Shown: in pieces, positions 14,901-15,866 of the stretch
Numbering within the stretch: position 1 is the stretch's first letter
Layout of the letters: the number at the start of each line of letters is the position of its first letter
Source: Cytophagales bacterium
Lineage (GTDB): Bacteria > Bacteroidota > Bacteroidia > Cytophagales > Cyclobacteriaceae
Assembly: GCA_020063545.1 (NCBI GenBank)
Contig: JAGUUF010000315.1
Location: forward strand, 1-15,866
Direction of reading: 5' to 3'
Length of the DNA: 15,866 bases
Notes under the pieces: generated by a model
The model's database searches: none
What the model was told of the DNA's origin: nothing
What the model saw: only the letters and a program-made list of their open reading frames with translations
Translations under genes and position numbers: made by a program

Positions 14901-15866
14901 ACAGGCGTGGTGGGCGCGGCCAATAAACAAGGCTACCACTACAATTACGATGCGCTGAACCGGCTATCCACCTCCGGGCATTATAAGGAGCGCATTAACA
15001 TAGGCAGCGGCTGGGTGTGGCAGAATGACGACTCGAACCTCGAAACGGATTTTAACTACGACCTGAACGGAAACATTAACGCGCTGAAACGCAAAGGCGC
15101 CAATGCCACCCAGATGGATAACCTCACTTACAACTATACCGGCAACCAGCTTAACTACGTAAACGACAGTTGGGATGCCACCACCGGCTTTGTAAATGGA
15201 AACACGGGCACGGATGATTACCTTTATGATGCCAACGGCAACATGACGCAGGATAAAAACAAAGGCATTACCGCCATTACCTACAACCACCTGAATTTAC
15301 CCGTGCAGGTAAACAAAGGCGCTACCGATTATATGGTCTATACCTACGATGCCACCGGCCGCAAACTTACCCAGCAGGTGTTTGGCTCCACGCTCAAAAC
15401 AACCGACTATATAGGCGAACTGCTGTTTGAAGGAACCACTCCCGTACTCAAACAGATAAGCCACAGCGAAGGGCGTGTGCTGCCCGATGGCGCCAACTGG
15501 GAATACCAGTACCACCTAAAAGACCACCTCGGCAATGTGCGCGTAACGTTTACGGCCAAAACACAGACAGCCGTAACGAGTACAGCCAACTTTGAAACGG
15601 CCACCAACTCTGCCTTTACCAACTACTTCCGCACCAGCTTTGATCTGGTTGATCGTACGGATGCCGGAACAACCTATACCCATGTACAGCATTTGAATGG
15701 AGGCGTGAACGGCCGTGTGGGCGTGGGCAAATCCATTTCCGTGCTCCCGGGCGATAAGGTGAGCATTGGCGCTTGGGCCAAGTATATGAACCTGGGCACA
15801 ACCTCCAATACAACTTCGTTCATCACGGCTCTTGCCACAGCCTTTGGTACCAGCAGCATTGCCACC
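11910..15866 (+). CDS. Rhs protein with Ig/PKD-like modules, DUF6443-like domain and Rhs core (3' partial)
   Basis: The frame is open from ATG 11910 to the window edge, 1319 codons with no stop. A long signal region (to about residue 35, ...VINAQAQ) is followed by three or four Ig/PKD-like modules (about 38-365), for example SVGAVSGALSYVWYL and TNSYAISNLTTTTTYHVASK. A DUF6443-like segment follows at about 370-450: SVQYFDGLGRPIQSVTTQG, then KDLVQPIVYDAYGREHRKYL. Many YD repeats come next (LYDFAGRLLQT, FTYDHAGRLLTIKH, HYNYDALNRLS, YTYDATGRKLTQQ). The Rhs-associated core is near 1195, with YQYHLKDHLGNVRVTF. After it begins a conserved SISVLPGDKVSIGAWAKY extension. Any C-terminal toxin tip and immunity gene lie beyond the window. 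It starts 3 nt after the small secreted protein gene. Confidence 0.88.
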   Translation, partial: MAALSLLYIIKQQVFPARLLPIAFFVLTVINAQAQGGPTGPEYVQVGETHTYTYTDDVVFFDPNWQVTNGSITNTWQSGINYNVSVYFNAGAGTATITFRDGSYTLGYLEVTVDAPAPPTPNTTFSIAYNCGNTVVTRNSSPPYDANYDWWWQTSSSGSSTSLGYGNNITRTATGGLYLRARLKSPPYTWSASSQPVGSGTVTVYTSAPPVPSTANHASRFGPGALTVSVGAVSGALSYVWYLQSSGGTPIAGQTTNSYAISNLTTTTTYHVASKNGCESSGKLPVTGTILPQPTIVTTGTNGNSVTMGQNVTLATSTPYTTYSWRNSANTVVGTASTFNTTTPDNYTVIVTQTGVTNSGTSPQQPVVAGLTGLNMNYMLTNTILDNDITDPVTIPTLVVEDNNQSVQYFDGLGRPIQSVTTQGSPLKKDLVQPIVYDAYGREHRKYLPVAPNASNGWFKNGIIDANGNYAGAVLDFYNNPSDKIADDPKPFAETIFEPSPLNRVLKQGAPGLAWQPDATNTYSSTDRTIKNAFEFNTANEVLRWTYTPPVSGYPFGKVNAGSASAPVYYAANQLYKNKTKDEQHNEVIEYKDKSNRTVLKKVQSGASQYASTYYLYDDLGQLVCVIPPEAVNRLAAEYYHAGATDATKDTFLRRWAFRYKYDNRRRMTIKHVPGADSVRMVYDRRDRLVMTQDGVQRLTNKWLFSKYDALNRPIITGIYTHGSNVTQAQMNALISTAAFFETYNGVSATHGYTNTVFPTANITILTVTYYDNYSFTTMVSGLGYSTNSLSVTNLNGTFTQPSTVTQFRVAGQVTGTKVNIIGTSNYLWAATYYDDKYRVIQTIAQNHKSGTDRVSNLYDFAGRLLQTRRTYVVNGVTRYVRETFTYDHAGRLLTIKHSTNGAADVMIVKNEYNELGELVDKLLHSTDNGITFKQSVDHRYNIRGWLTKINEPDVSTLASGETLEDYFGMELAYNNTLPGVSSNPAFNGNISAVKWSTGVVGAANKQGYHYNYDALNRLSTSGHYKERINIGSGWVWQNDDSNLETDFNYDLNGNINALKRKGANATQMDNLTYNYTGNQLNYVNDSWDATTGFVNGNTGTDDYLYDANGNMTQDKNKGITAITYNHLNLPVQVNKGATDYMVYTYDATGRKLTQQVFGSTLKTTDYIGELLFEGTTPVLKQISHSEGRVLPDGANWEYQYHLKDHLGNVRVTFTAKTQTAVTSTANFETATNSAFTNYFRTSFDLVDRTDAGTTYTHVQHLNGGVNGRVGVGKSISVLPGDKVSIGAWAKYMNLGTTSNTTSFITALATAFGTSSIAT

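Noticed and set aside
1..15866. Integron integrase, attI site, tRNA, rRNA or replication origin
   Set aside because: No tyrosine recombinase motifs, clover-leaf sequence or rRNA-like stretch was found on either strand; the only recombinase genes are IS110 and an IS30 fragment.

Overview
The window looks like an accessory, recombination-shaped region of a Bacteroidota chromosome (Cytophagales- or Chitinophagales-like). Several signs support this: TAnnTTTG-type -7 promoter elements at 21-28 and 2527-2534, few Shine-Dalgarno sequences, lipoproteins with acidic residues right after the lipobox cysteine, a small outer-membrane beta-barrel protein, and a large Rhs/YD-repeat operon with a DUF6443-like domain. 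There are no rRNA or tRNA genes, no CRISPR array and no integrase gene in the window.

Left two thirds (1-7364): a chain of short, AT-rich gene modules separated by about 130-bp imperfect palindromes that I read as attC-like cassette recombination sites. Site A is 707-838, site B 4550-4653 (left half only), site C 4862-4990 and site D 7233-7364. Each has an outer ...AAC box, a short unpaired spacer, a long imperfect stem with a partly conserved centre, a second spacer and a GTT... box. The outer boxes match within a cassette rather than within a site, as in integrons: the start of the C-D cassette (4984-5003) is nearly the reverse complement of its end (7221-7239). Cassette contents are: (i) a higBA-type toxin-antitoxin pair; (ii) an IS110-family recombinase gene, a lipoprotein/zinc-metallopeptidase gene split by two compensating frameshifts, and a small secreted protein; (iii) a degraded segment with an IS30-like transposase remnant that has replaced the right half of site B; (iv) a small HTH regulator, a lipoprotein gene interrupted by an in-frame TGA, and an outer-membrane barrel protein.

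Right third (7365-15866): after a gap of about 290 bp holding a strong hairpin, a tight three-gene operon runs off the window edge. It encodes a 1276-residue secreted Rhs-like protein, a 136-residue secreted protein of unknown function, and an Rhs protein with Ig/PKD-like modules, a DUF6443-like segment and the Rhs-associated core. The last is at least 1319 residues long, has no stop codon in the window, and its variable C-terminus is not visible. This part is visibly richer in G+C than the cassette part.

Taken together, a candidate cassette array without a visible integrase carries toxin-antitoxin and envelope or secreted-protein modules and abuts an Rhs locus. Two envelope genes are broken by single-base changes, which are either sequencing artefacts or real decay. 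All family assignments come from reading the sequence; no database search was possible.
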